From Cetobacterium somerae (GTDB lineage Bacteria; Fusobacteriota; Fusobacteriia; Fusobacteriales; Fusobacteriaceae): a stretch of DNA of 64,000 nt. Where the stretch lies: NCBI RefSeq assembly GCF_022430525.1, contig NZ_CP092521.1:1-64000 (forward strand), read 5' to 3'. Below, one piece after another: positions 36,008 to 44,187 of this stretch. Below the pieces are notes generated by a model, which saw only the letters and a list, made by a program, of their open reading frames with translations, was not told where the DNA came from and did no database searches. The number at the start of each line of letters is the position of its first letter. The first letter of the stretch is position 1. A program made the position numbers and the translations under genes.

Positions 36008-36034
36008 AAGGAACTTTTACAAGTTCCTTTTTTA
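36008..36034 (+). terminator. Intrinsic terminator
   Basis: A 9-bp stem, AAGGAACTT with AAGTTCCTT, a 4-base loop and then TTTT, directly after the lipoprotein stop. Confidence 0.85.
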
Positions 36035-36200
36035 TTTGCTATAGAATAAAATTAAATAAAAATTTCTAAAAAATATTTTTTATAGCTAATTATTTAAAAC
36101 TAATGTATAATATCACAAATTTATAGCTAAACTCTTTTAATTAGAGAGACATAAACTGATCAATATAAAAAAATATATAAAATATCTAAAGGAGAGTTTT

Positions 36201-37010
36201 ATGAAAAAATATATTTATCTTATAGGAGGAATTTTAATGCTGTTATTAAGTCCACTCTATGGAGCTGAATTTAAAGAAAATGATAGCATTTCAAATTTTT
36301 TTAAACAAAAAAATATCAATGGAACCTTTGTACTTTACGATGTCCAGACTAAAAGTTTAACGGGTTATAATGAAACCCGTGCATTTACTCAATATCAACC
36401 TGCTTCTACTTTTAAAATTCCAAACACTTTAATAGGCCTCTCTCTAGGGATAGTTAAAAATGTAGATACCGTTGCTTATAAGCACGATGGAAAAAAATTA
36501 TGGAATAAATCTTGGGAAAAAGATGTAAATCTTAGGGAAGCTATAAAATTATCTCACTTACCTGCATATCAGCAGTTAGCTCAGAAAATCGGAACAGTTA
36601 AAATGCAAGAGAATCTTTCAAAAATAGATTATGGTAATAAAAATATTGGAAAGAATCTTACAACTTTCTGGTTAAGAGGTCCGTTAAAAATAAGTGCTAT
36701 TGAACAGGTATATTTTTTAGAAAAACTTGCCAAACGTGAACTTGATTACTCTAAAGATATCCAGGAATCTGTTATAGAAATTATTAAATTAGATAATGGT
36801 GATATGTGGACACTGTACGGTAAAACGGGTTGGGCAACAAGAGATTTAAACAAAAACCTTAACCCTACTTTAGGATGGTTCGTAGGTTGGGTGGAACAAA
36901 ATAAGAAACTTTACATCTTTGCTTTAAATATGGATATAAAAGATTCTTCACAACTTCCTCTACGACAAGAAATAGCTCTTGAAATTTTAAAAAATGAATT
37001 AAATATTTAG
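36201..37010 (+). CDS. Class D (OXA-type) beta-lactamase
   Basis: A 269-residue serine beta-lactamase. It has a signal peptide (residues 1-22, ending LYGAEF). The catalytic motif is S69-T-F-K72 in PASTFKIPN, with the SxV-like S118-H-L, Y144-G-N, W157 (the family tryptophan that stabilises the carboxylated lysine), and K208-T-G in LYGKTGW. The order and spacing are those of active class D enzymes; only SxV is changed, to SHL. It hydrolyses beta-lactams in the periplasm. It leads an apparent two-gene unit with a DMT transporter. Its composition matches its neighbours, and no mobile element is adjacent. Confidence 0.92.
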   Translation: MKKYIYLIGGILMLLLSPLYGAEFKENDSISNFFKQKNINGTFVLYDVQTKSLTGYNETRAFTQYQPASTFKIPNTLIGLSLGIVKNVDTVAYKHDGKKLWNKSWEKDVNLREAIKLSHLPAYQQLAQKIGTVKMQENLSKIDYGNKNIGKNLTTFWLRGPLKISAIEQVYFLEKLAKRELDYSKDIQESVIEIIKLDNGDMWTLYGKTGWATRDLNKNLNPTLGWFVGWVEQNKKLYIFALNMDIKDSSQLPLRQEIALEILKNELNI

Positions 37011-37034
37011 AAAATGAAAAATGGGGGGTAAACA

Positions 37035-37910
37035 GTGAATGCTAAATTAAAAATAATTATTACAATGGTAACCTTTGGAACTTTAGGTCCTTTTATTAAA
37101 AATATAGGTCTTGTTTCCAGTGAAATAGCTTTATATAGAGCAATTATAGCTCTGATAATTCTTACGATTTTTATATTGTTCAACAAAAAATTTTCTCAAG
37201 TCTCTACGGTTAAAAATAATCTTTGGAAACTATTTTTTTCTGGAGGAGCTATGGGATTTAACTGGATCTTACTCTTTGAAGCTTACAATTATACCAGTAT
37301 CGCCTTAGCGACTCTTTGTTACTATTTTGCTCCTGTTGTCGTTGTTATAATGAGTACTCTCTTTTTTAGAGAAAAACTTACACTTAAACAAATAATATGT
37401 TTTATAGGTTCTACAATAGGTTTGATACTTATAATAGGAGTCAGCAGTGGAGGAAAAAGTGATATGACTGGTATTTTATTTGGCCTTGGAGCAGCTGTTC
37501 TTTATGCCACAGTAATTTTATTAAATAAATCTATGACTGGTATCGACGGAATAACAAGAACTATATTTCAACTTGCTGCGGCAGTTATGGTTATATTTCC
37601 TTATGTTTTTGGAACTGAAGGTTTTCATATATTACAACTTGATAATATTGGATTAATTAATCTTATTATTGTAGGAATAGTACATACTGGAATAGTTTAT
37701 GTTTTATATTTTTCGTCACTCTCGGAATTAAGTGGACAGGAAGTATCAGTACTTAGCTATTTAGATCCTCTTTTTGCAATTTTAATATCTATTTTATGGA
37801 TGGGAGAATCTATAACTCAACTTCAATTATTAGGTGGTGGAATGATTCTTCTATTTACTCTTACCAACGAAATGAAAATTTATAAAAAATCTATTTTAAA
37901 AGCAAAATAG
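37035..37910 (+). CDS. EamA/DMT-family transporter
   Basis: A 291-residue membrane protein with about ten hydrophobic segments in two EamA repeats. It has the typical MVTFGTLGPFIKNIGLVSSE start and the FAPVVVVIMSTLFFREKLT and YLDPLFAILISILWMGE motifs that end each repeat. It starts with GTG after a GGGGG site, 24 bp after the beta-lactamase stop, so the two are probably co-transcribed. DMT proteins export metabolites or drugs; the substrate is not known. Confidence 0.85.
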   Translation: MNAKLKIIITMVTFGTLGPFIKNIGLVSSEIALYRAIIALIILTIFILFNKKFSQVSTVKNNLWKLFFSGGAMGFNWILLFEAYNYTSIALATLCYYFAPVVVVIMSTLFFREKLTLKQIICFIGSTIGLILIIGVSSGGKSDMTGILFGLGAAVLYATVILLNKSMTGIDGITRTIFQLAAAVMVIFPYVFGTEGFHILQLDNIGLINLIIVGIVHTGIVYVLYFSSLSELSGQEVSVLSYLDPLFAILISILWMGESITQLQLLGGGMILLFTLTNEMKIYKKSILKAK

Positions 37911-37927
37911 TCATTATCTTTACAATC

Positions 37928-37957
37928 AAAAAAGTTCAGTAAATACTGGACTTTTTT
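37928..37957 (+). terminator. Intrinsic terminator
   Basis: A stem of about 13 bp with one G-T pair (AAAAAGTTCAGTA with TACTGGACTTTTTT) followed by T, after the DMT gene. Confidence 0.8.
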
Positions 37958-38118
37958 TAGTCTTATAATTTTGTTTAATTTCATTTTAAAATAAAATATT
38001 TATGGACTAACTGTGATAATTAGAATAAAATATTTGTATCTATTTAACAGAACAAATTTTAAATATAATTATTAAGGATTTAAAGAAGATAAAAATAAAT
38101 TTTGAAGGAACGTGAAAT

Positions 38119-39054
38119 ATGAACCAAGTTTTAAAGTATATGTATATAGTTAATTATCCAACATTTGAAGAAGATCTCTGTCTATTAGAAATGAGAGCTA
38201 TTTTTGGGAAAATACCCGATGAAAAAACTTTATTTTCAAATATAGGATTTAATTCATCTAATAGTCCTTTTATAAAGACTCGTCTGGATATTATCTATGA
38301 GAAAGATACTATAGAAGAACTTTTAGTTGAAATAAATAAGGACACAACAGTCTATAATAACTTTAAATTAGAATATGTGAGATTAAACAATAATAATAAC
38401 ATCCCTTATGAGGAAAGATTAGATTTGATAAAAAAACTTTCTATGAATATTATAGGTACTCACAATTTTAAAAATCCTGAATTTAATTTTGGTGTAACTA
38501 AAGTCGATGGCAAGTGGCTATTTGGTATTGATAATAAAAATGATTACAAATGGCATACTCATGACAATAAGCCGTGCTCTTATTCTAATTCATTAGGTGT
38601 TAAAGTTGCTAAAGCTATTGTTAATATTGCTAACAATGGTTTAAAAGAAAAAACTATTATAGACCCTTGTTGTGGAGTTGGAACTACAATAGTTGAAGCA
38701 CTAGATGCTGGTTATCAGATAGAAGGATATGAAATAAATAAACACATCGCAAAAAATGCAAATATTAATTTAGAGTTTTATGGATTTAATCCTATAGTTA
38801 TAAATGACGATATGCATAATATAAAGAAGAAATATGATAGTTCTATAATTGATATTCCTTATGGTCTTTTTAGTCATACTTCTGAAGATGAACAACAAGA
38901 TATAATTAATACTGCTCGAAGAATTTCAAATAAAATAGTTTTAATCTCTTTTGAAGAACATGATTCCATGATAGCTAAAGCTGGATTTAAAATAATTGAT
39001 AGATGTGTTGTTACAAAGGGAAAGTTTAAAAGATTCATAGTAGTTGCAGAATAA
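38119..39054 (+). CDS. TRM11/UPF0020-like RNA methyltransferase
   Basis: A 311-residue methyltransferase. The C-terminal half has a SAM motif of the RNA N-methyltransferase type, IIDPCCGVGTTIVEAL, a strand ending IEGYEINKHIAKNA, and a catalytic DIPYG (like the N/D-PPY of TrmN/RsmD relatives). The N-terminal region (YMYIVNYPTFEEDLCLLEMRAIFG) matches the THUMP-like part of TRM11-type proteins. It probably methylates a tRNA or rRNA guanine at N2; the target is not known. It is a single gene, and the second small RNA copy follows on the same strand. Confidence 0.82.
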   Translation: MNQVLKYMYIVNYPTFEEDLCLLEMRAIFGKIPDEKTLFSNIGFNSSNSPFIKTRLDIIYEKDTIEELLVEINKDTTVYNNFKLEYVRLNNNNNIPYEERLDLIKKLSMNIIGTHNFKNPEFNFGVTKVDGKWLFGIDNKNDYKWHTHDNKPCSYSNSLGVKVAKAIVNIANNGLKEKTIIDPCCGVGTTIVEALDAGYQIEGYEINKHIAKNANINLEFYGFNPIVINDDMHNIKKKYDSSIIDIPYGLFSHTSEDEQQDIINTARRISNKIVLISFEEHDSMIAKAGFKIIDRCVVTKGKFKRFIVVAE

Positions 39055-39101
39055 TTTTTTATTTATAATTAAAATATTCAAAAAAAATAAATTAAATTTA
39101 A

Positions 39102-39128
39102 AACTTTTTTTAGAAACCTGTGGTCTAA
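39102..39128 (+). promoter_or_regulatory. Sigma-E (ECF) type promoter of small RNA copy 2
   Basis: AACTT (39102-39106), 16 bases, GTCTAA (39123-39128), in the same sequence context as copy 1 at 35.5 kb. Confidence 0.6.
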
Positions 39129-39134
39129 ATATTA

Positions 39135-39213
39135 TAAGTGTTAAAAGTAAAAATATAATTTAATCCCCCTAAAAAGAGCCTCTATCCCCCCAGAGGCTCT
39201 TTCCCTTTTTTGA
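39135..39213 (+). ncRNA. C-rich small RNA candidate, copy 2
   Basis: A near duplicate of the RNA at 35.5 kb: shared leader (AGTGTTAAAAGTAA), a C-run (TCCCCC), and a perfect 11-bp terminator stem (39173-39183 and 39192-39202) with loop ATCCCCCC, then CCC and T6. It differs by a few substitutions and a 3-base gap. Unlike copy 1 it lies 80 bp after a same-strand gene, so it could also act as that gene's terminator, but its promoter is conserved. The gap has no coding frame. Confidence 0.6.
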
Positions 39214-39223
39214 AACTTCTTTT

Positions 39224-39694
39224 TTACTTATTTAATTTCATATGTAAGATTGGATAAGGATTACCGTGGTCATCAAATTCAGATCTTTTGAATACGCTAA
39301 AACCTATATGCTCATAAAAAGCAGTTCCTTTTGGATTTTGTTCATTAACATCTACATATTTTACATTAAGATTAGAAATTACAAAATTAATAAGTTGCTT
39401 ACCAATCCCTTTTCCACGAAAATCATCACTTACAAAAAGCATTTCTATTTTATCCTCATGAATCCCTATAAAAGCTATTATTTCCTCATTATTTCTTATA
39501 CAAAAGAATTCATCTACATAAAGAGCCCCCTGCTCAACAAGCGGCTTTAAATCCATTATGTCACTTTCTTTTAAAAAGAAATGTGTTGCTCGAACTGAAG
39601 ACTCCCAAACATTTAATATATCACTGATTTCTTTTTTTATTAACTCTTTATTTAGTTTTTCTATTTTATAACTCACTATAATTTTCAACTCCAT
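39224..39694 (-). CDS. GNAT-family N-acetyltransferase
   Basis: A 156-residue acetyltransferase with motif A RGKGIGKQLINFVISN and the downstream VDVNEQNPKGTAFYEHIGF. The order (SDDFRGKGIGKQL, then NEQNP and FYEHIGF) is typical of YjgM/PhnO-like GNATs. It ends with YPILHMKLNK. Substrate unknown. It is read leftward, with another GNAT and a small gene upstream. Confidence 0.85.
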   Translation of the reverse strand: MELKIIVSYKIEKLNKELIKKEISDILNVWESSVRATHFFLKESDIMDLKPLVEQGALYVDEFFCIRNNEEIIAFIGIHEDKIEMLFVSDDFRGKGIGKQLINFVISNLNVKYVDVNEQNPKGTAFYEHIGFSVFKRSEFDDHGNPYPILHMKLNK

Positions 39695-39770
39695 TTACAT
39701 TATTTATTTATAAAACTACACTACACTCAGTGTTTTAATATTATTTTGAAAGACCCTTTCGTCAATTGCT

Positions 39771-39884
39771 TCATCCTTTGAAACTACATTTTTTCATTTC
39801 ATTTAAAAAAGTCTCTAACTCGTTCTTTTCTTCAAGAGTCAACGTTTCTTTATTCAAAAGTTCTTGAAATCTTTTCTCATCCAT
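39771..39884 (-). CDS. Small protein, 37 residues
   Basis: A short frame, MDEKRFQELLNKETLTLEE..., is preceded by a very good GAAAGGAG site 7-8 bases before the ATG at 39884. The peptide is charged and helical, with one cysteine near its end (KKCSFKG). It lies in the gap between two leftward GNAT genes and is probably expressed. No homologue is recognised. Confidence 0.55.
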   Translation of the reverse strand: MDEKRFQELLNKETLTLEEKNELETFLNEMKKCSFKG

Positions 39885-39919
39885 ATAGCTTCTCCTTTCT
39901 AAATAGAATCTATTAGGCT

Positions 39920-40423
39920 TTAAATTTTTTTATAATTTTCAGACAATTTTTTTAAATTTTTCCCAGTTACTCTGAATGTTGTCCATTCATCCATCGGCTC
40001 TGCACCTAACTTCTTATAAAACTCAATAGATGACTTATTCCAATCAAGACACCACCATTCTAACCTTCCACAATCTCTTTCCTCACATAAAGTAGCTAAA
40101 TATCCTAACATTTGTTTCCCAAAGTCTCTCCCTCTAAAAGCTGGCTTTACATATAAATCTTCTAGATATATCCCCGGTTTCCCTAAAAATGTAGAAAAGT
40201 TATGAAAAAATAAAGCAAAACCTATAGGCTTTCCATTTAATTCTCCTATTATAACTTCCGCCATATTTCTTTTAAAAAGAGACTCTCTCAAAATCTCTTC
40301 TGTTGCTACTACTTCAGAAAGTAATTTTTCATAATCAGCTAACTCTTTTATAAATTTTAAAATTAAACTTGTATCTTCTTCCTTTGCAATTCTAATTTTA
40401 AACTCCTGTTTTTGATCTAACAT
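39920..40423 (-). CDS. GNAT-family N-acetyltransferase, diamine/SSAT-like
   Basis: A 167-residue acetyltransferase with motif A PAFRGRDFGKQMLGYLA and the SSAT-like segments IKELADYEKL, PIGFALFFHNFSTFLGKPGIYLEDLYV and CGRLEWWCLDWNKSSIEFYKKLGA. These match the spermidine/spermine or diamine N-acetyltransferase group, including the bacterial BltD/SpeG-like relatives. It probably acetylates a small amine; this is inferred. It may share a unit with the 37-residue gene downstream. Confidence 0.88.
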   Translation of the reverse strand: MLDQKQEFKIRIAKEEDTSLILKFIKELADYEKLLSEVVATEEILRESLFKRNMAEVIIGELNGKPIGFALFFHNFSTFLGKPGIYLEDLYVKPAFRGRDFGKQMLGYLATLCEERDCGRLEWWCLDWNKSSIEFYKKLGAEPMDEWTTFRVTGKNLKKLSENYKKI

Positions 40424-40534
40424 CTATCCCTCCGATTAAAATTTTCTAATTTTTATCTCAACTTTAATATACCCTATCTTCCTTATCTTTGCAAATATTT
40501 AAACTAAACCTTATTTTATGGTGGAAATTAAAAA

Positions 40535-40570
40535 AAATGGTTATCAAACATTATTGTTTGATAACCATTT
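40535..40570 (-). terminator. Intrinsic terminator
   Basis: A perfect stem of about 14 bp (ATGGTTATCAAACA with its complement) with a 6-base loop and a T-run on the minus strand, about 65 bp after the AEC transporter gene. Confidence 0.75.
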
Positions 40571-40634
40571 CTCTACAATCTAAAACCACTAGAATTAACT
40601 AGTAGTTTTTGCGTATAAAAATTAATTTTTAGAC

Positions 40635-41561
40635 TTAAAGTATAAATGAGATTAAGAAACTAAGTGTCACTATTGAAAAAATTGTTCCTAATATTGTTGA
40701 ACTAGAACTTTCAACCTCTGAAACTCCATATTTTAATCCAAACATTGTAGAAATTGTCGCTGTTGGCATAGCACAAAGTAGTAAAATCTCTTTTGCCATT
40801 ATTCCTTTTAAATGGAATAAAACAATTAATCCACTCATAATGATTGGCTGTAAAATATTTTTCATAAAGATATTAAAATAAACTTGTCCTGATAAAACAA
40901 CTCTATAACTAGCCATAATTAGTCCAAGAGAGAATAGTGAAACTCCCGATGTACTCTTTCCAATAAGTTCAAAAGAGTGGAAAACAACTTTCGGTATCTC
41001 AATATGGAAAACTGAGCATAGTAGTCCCAGTATAGGAGCTATTATCAATGGCTTTTTAATACAGTTGATTAAGCTTGATTTTATTATTTTCATTGGACTT
41101 GCTGTAGCATCTTTTGACTCTAAGATAATTGTTGTTATAGGAATCATAAATATACTTGTTATAACATTTCCAATTGCAACAGAGATTAGGGCTTCTGGCC
41201 CTATTAAAGATGTTAAAACTGGAATACCCATAAATGCCATATTTGGAAAAGCACAAACAATTGAACCTTGAGCTGCTTTTCTTGAATCGTATTTGAATAT
41301 ATGTTTTTGTATAATAAAAGAGATCACGTATAATCCCATTAAAGCTAGAGCAAAAGATGATATTATTCTAACATCTAAAAGAGTTTTAGGGTTGGCTTTA
41401 GCACTTCCAATAAATAAGTGTAATGGAAAACTGAACATCATTACATAGTCTGCAAAAGCCTTTTTATGCTCTATTGACACAATTTTCTTTTTTCCTGAAA
41501 ACCACCCTAAAGCAATTACAAAAAACACTGGCACAATAGAATCTAATATTGTATCTAACAC
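40635..41561 (-). CDS. AEC-family transporter (malate permease type)
   Basis: A 308-residue membrane protein of the auxin-efflux-carrier family, with about ten hydrophobic segments in two halves. Visible signatures are FFVIALGWFSGKKKI at the start, SFPLHLF, and the conserved NMAFMGIPVL and CAMPTATISTMFGLKYG segments. It lies 33 bp after the malic enzyme gene on the same strand, so malate or another organic acid is the likely substrate. Confidence 0.87.
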   Translation of the reverse strand: MLDTILDSIVPVFFVIALGWFSGKKKIVSIEHKKAFADYVMMFSFPLHLFIGSAKANPKTLLDVRIISSFALALMGLYVISFIIQKHIFKYDSRKAAQGSIVCAFPNMAFMGIPVLTSLIGPEALISVAIGNVITSIFMIPITTIILESKDATASPMKIIKSSLINCIKKPLIIAPILGLLCSVFHIEIPKVVFHSFELIGKSTSGVSLFSLGLIMASYRVVLSGQVYFNIFMKNILQPIIMSGLIVLFHLKGIMAKEILLLCAMPTATISTMFGLKYGVSEVESSSSTILGTIFSIVTLSFLISFIL

Positions 41562-41594
41562 ATTAAAACCTCACTTGTATTTTATTTTTAAATT

Positions 41595-42764
41595 TTATTT
41601 TTTTACTAAATCTGAAATGGCTTTAGCTACTGTTTCTGCAACTCTTGGATCAAATGGACTTGGAATTACATATTCAGTTGATAGCTCGTCATCAGTTATT
41701 AGATTAGCTATAGCTTGAGAAGTTGCAAACTTCATCTCTTCAGTTATTTTTTTAGCTCCACTCTCTAAGGCTCCTTTAAATAAACCTGGGAATGCTAATA
41801 CATTGTTAATTTGATTTGGATAATCAGATCTTCCTGTTCCAACGATTTTAGCTCCTGCTGCTAAAGCTTCTTCTGGCATAATCTCTGGTGTTGGATTGGC
41901 CATTGCAAAAATCACAGAATCTTTATTCATCTCTTTTACCATTTCAGGTTTCAAAAGTCCTGGTGCTGATACTCCAATAAATATATCTGCTCCTTTTATA
42001 GCTTCTTTTAATCCACCTTTTAAATTCTCTTTATTTGTAATTTCAGATAACTCTGTAGTTAAGAAATTATATTCTCTATTTTCATCATCTCTAGCAATGA
42101 TTCCATCAATATCAATAGCTAAAATATCAGCTACATCTAATTTTTTAATCATCTTAATTATTGATGATCCAGCTGCTCCAGCTCCACATACAACAACTTT
42201 TGCTTTAGTTATATCTTTCTTTAAAAGTTTATATGAATTTAAAATTCCAGCTGTTACAACAATTGCAGTTCCATGTTGGTCATCGTGGAACACTGGTATA
42301 TCTAACTCCTCTTTTAATCTAGTTTCAATCTCAATACATCTAGGTGCTGAGATATCCTCTAAATTTATTCCACCAAAGCTTGGAGCTAAAATTTTACAAG
42401 TTCTTATAATTTCTTCAGTATCTTGAGTATCTAAACATATTGGAAATGCATTAACTCCTGCGAACTCTTTAAATAAAATAGCCTTTCCTTCCATAACTGG
42501 TAATGCAGCTTCTGCTCCTATATTTCCTAATCCTAACACAGCTGACCCATCACTTATAACAGCTACCATATTTCCTTTTGAAGTGTATTTATATACATCA
42601 GCTTTATTCTCTGCTATTCTTCTACAAGGCTCTGCAACACCTGGTGAATAAGCTAAACTTAGTTCCTCTTTTGAAGTTACAGCAACTTTACTAATAACCT
42701 CTATCTTTCCCTTATTTTTTTCGTGAAGTTCTAATGATTTTTCATAAACAGTTTCTTTTTTCAT
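41595..42764 (-). CDS. Malic enzyme, NAD(P)-dependent (MaeB-like, short form)
   Basis: A 389-residue malic enzyme, oxidatively decarboxylating malate to pyruvate. It has the N-terminal LSLAYSPGVAEPCR, the YTSKGNMVAVISDGSAVLGLGNIG motif with the metal and NAD sites, the catalytic FHDDQHGTAIVV, and the second nucleotide motif VVCGAGAAGSS. It is the short form without the phosphotransacetylase domain. With the AEC permease it makes a two-gene malate-use unit. Confidence 0.95.
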   Translation of the reverse strand: MKKETVYEKSLELHEKNKGKIEVISKVAVTSKEELSLAYSPGVAEPCRRIAENKADVYKYTSKGNMVAVISDGSAVLGLGNIGAEAALPVMEGKAILFKEFAGVNAFPICLDTQDTEEIIRTCKILAPSFGGINLEDISAPRCIEIETRLKEELDIPVFHDDQHGTAIVVTAGILNSYKLLKKDITKAKVVVCGAGAAGSSIIKMIKKLDVADILAIDIDGIIARDDENREYNFLTTELSEITNKENLKGGLKEAIKGADIFIGVSAPGLLKPEMVKEMNKDSVIFAMANPTPEIMPEEALAAGAKIVGTGRSDYPNQINNVLAFPGLFKGALESGAKKITEEMKFATSQAIANLITDDELSTEYVIPSPFDPRVAETVAKAISDLVKK

Positions 42765-42991
42765 GATACATCTCCTCTAAAAAATTTTTAAGTTTATTCA
42801 AGAGCAATGATAACATAAAAAGTAAAATAAAAAAATTTAACAAAGATTTTAAACAATTAATTAACTTAATTAAGTTTTTAATGAAATATATAAAAAATAT
42901 CAATAACATAACTTATTAAAGGTTTTTATTAATATTTATGGTAAATAATATACAAGAAAAAATTTTAGTAGAAATTTAAGAAAGGAACTTT

Positions 42992-43495
42992 ATGAACGTA
43001 AAAATTTTAATAGGAGTTGGAATTATGATTGGAACTTTAGCTTTTGGAAATTGGCAAAATTTTAAAAAACCTACAGATAATGAACTAAAATCAAAACTCA
43101 CACCTATTCAATATGCAGTCACTCAAAAAAATGCTACAGAACCGGCTTTTAATAATGAGTATGAGAACAATAAAAAAGCTGGAATCTATGTAGATATTGT
43201 CTCTGGTGAACCTCTTTTTTCATCTAAGGATAAGTTTGATTCAGGAACTGGTTGGCCAAGCTTTACAAAACCTTTAGTACCCGAAAATATAGTTTTAAAA
43301 AAAGATTTTAAACTTATTTGGCCAAGAACTGAAGTAAGAAGTAGATATGGTGATTCACATCTAGGTCACGTCTTTAACGATGGGCCAGCACCCACAGGAA
43401 AAAGATATTGTATGAACTCTGCTTCTCTAAAATTTATTCCTACTGAAGACTTAGAAAAAGAAGGGTACGGTGAATTTTTAAAAAACTTTCAATAA
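42992..43495 (+). CDS. msrB: Exported peptide-methionine (R)-S-oxide reductase MsrB
   Basis: A 167-residue MsrB domain behind a signal peptide ([19 protein letters not shown]). It has [22 protein letters not shown], the [11 protein letters not shown] motif, and the catalytic C140 in [11 protein letters not shown]. The zinc-binding CxxC pairs of some MsrB proteins are absent. It repairs methionine R-sulfoxide, here in the periplasm or cell envelope. The exported MsrA follows 37 bp downstream. Confidence 0.93.
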   Translation: MNVKILIGVGIMIGTLAFGNWQNFKKPTDNELKSKLTPIQYAVTQKNATEPAFNNEYENNKKAGIYVDIVSGEPLFSSKDKFDSGTGWPSFTKPLVPENIVLKKDFKLIWPRTEVRSRYGDSHLGHVFNDGPAPTGKRYCMNSASLKFIPTEDLEKEGYGEFLKNFQ

Positions 43496-43532
43496 TCGCT
43501 AATAAAAATTAAATTTTTGAGGAGAAATCATT

Positions 43533-44114
43533 ATGAATAGAATAAAATTTTTATTAATATCAATGATAACTTTAAGTACTATTTCTATGGCTGAAATAAA
43601 AGTAGCTTATTTAGCTGGAGGATGTTTTTGGTGTACAGAAGCTGATATGGAAAAAGTTCCTGGAGTTGTAGATGTAATCTCTGGATACTCTGGTGGACAT
43701 GTGGAAAACCCTACATATGACCAAGTATCTAGTGGAACCACTGGACATTTTGAGTCTATCGAGGTAAAATATGATAGTGACAAAATTAGCTATTCTCAAT
43801 TATTACATAGCTTTTTAAAGGTAATTAATCCTACTGATGACAATGGACAATTTGTAGATAGAGGATATCAGTACTCACCAGCTATTTTCTATCAAAATAC
43901 CAATGAAGAGAATCTTGCAAAAAAAGCTTTAAAGCAAATACAAAAAGAAGGACATTTTGCTGAAATAAATGTTAAACTTCTTCCGTTTAATAAATTCTAT
44001 GCTGCCGAGAAGTATCATCAAGATTATTATAAAAAAAATCCTATACGATATAAATACTACAGATATCGTTCTGGTAGAGATCAATTCTTAGAAAAAGTTT
44101 GGGGAAATAATTAA
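43533..44114 (+). CDS. msrA: Exported peptide-methionine (S)-S-oxide reductase MsrA
   Basis: A 193-residue MsrA with a signal peptide (MNRIKFLLISMITLSTISMAE) and the catalytic motif AGGCFWCTE (C31, C34 counted in the precursor), followed by YSGGHVENPTYDQVSSGTTGHFE and EKYHQDYY. It reduces methionine S-sulfoxide. It needs an electron source in the envelope that is not encoded nearby. Confidence 0.93.
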   Translation: MNRIKFLLISMITLSTISMAEIKVAYLAGGCFWCTEADMEKVPGVVDVISGYSGGHVENPTYDQVSSGTTGHFESIEVKYDSDKISYSQLLHSFLKVINPTDDNGQFVDRGYQYSPAIFYQNTNEENLAKKALKQIQKEGHFAEINVKLLPFNKFYAAEKYHQDYYKKNPIRYKYYRYRSGRDQFLEKVWGNN

Positions 44115-44122
44115 ATAAAAAT

Positions 44123-44150
44123 AAAAGGAAGCCTTTAAAAGCTTCCTTTT
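44123..44150. terminator. Bidirectional terminator
   Basis: A 10-bp stem, AAAAGGAAGC with GCTTCCTTTT, after msrA and facing the converging rarD gene. Confidence 0.8.
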
Positions 44151-44187
44151 TTATATATAAATTTTTTATGATAAATTATATAATACC

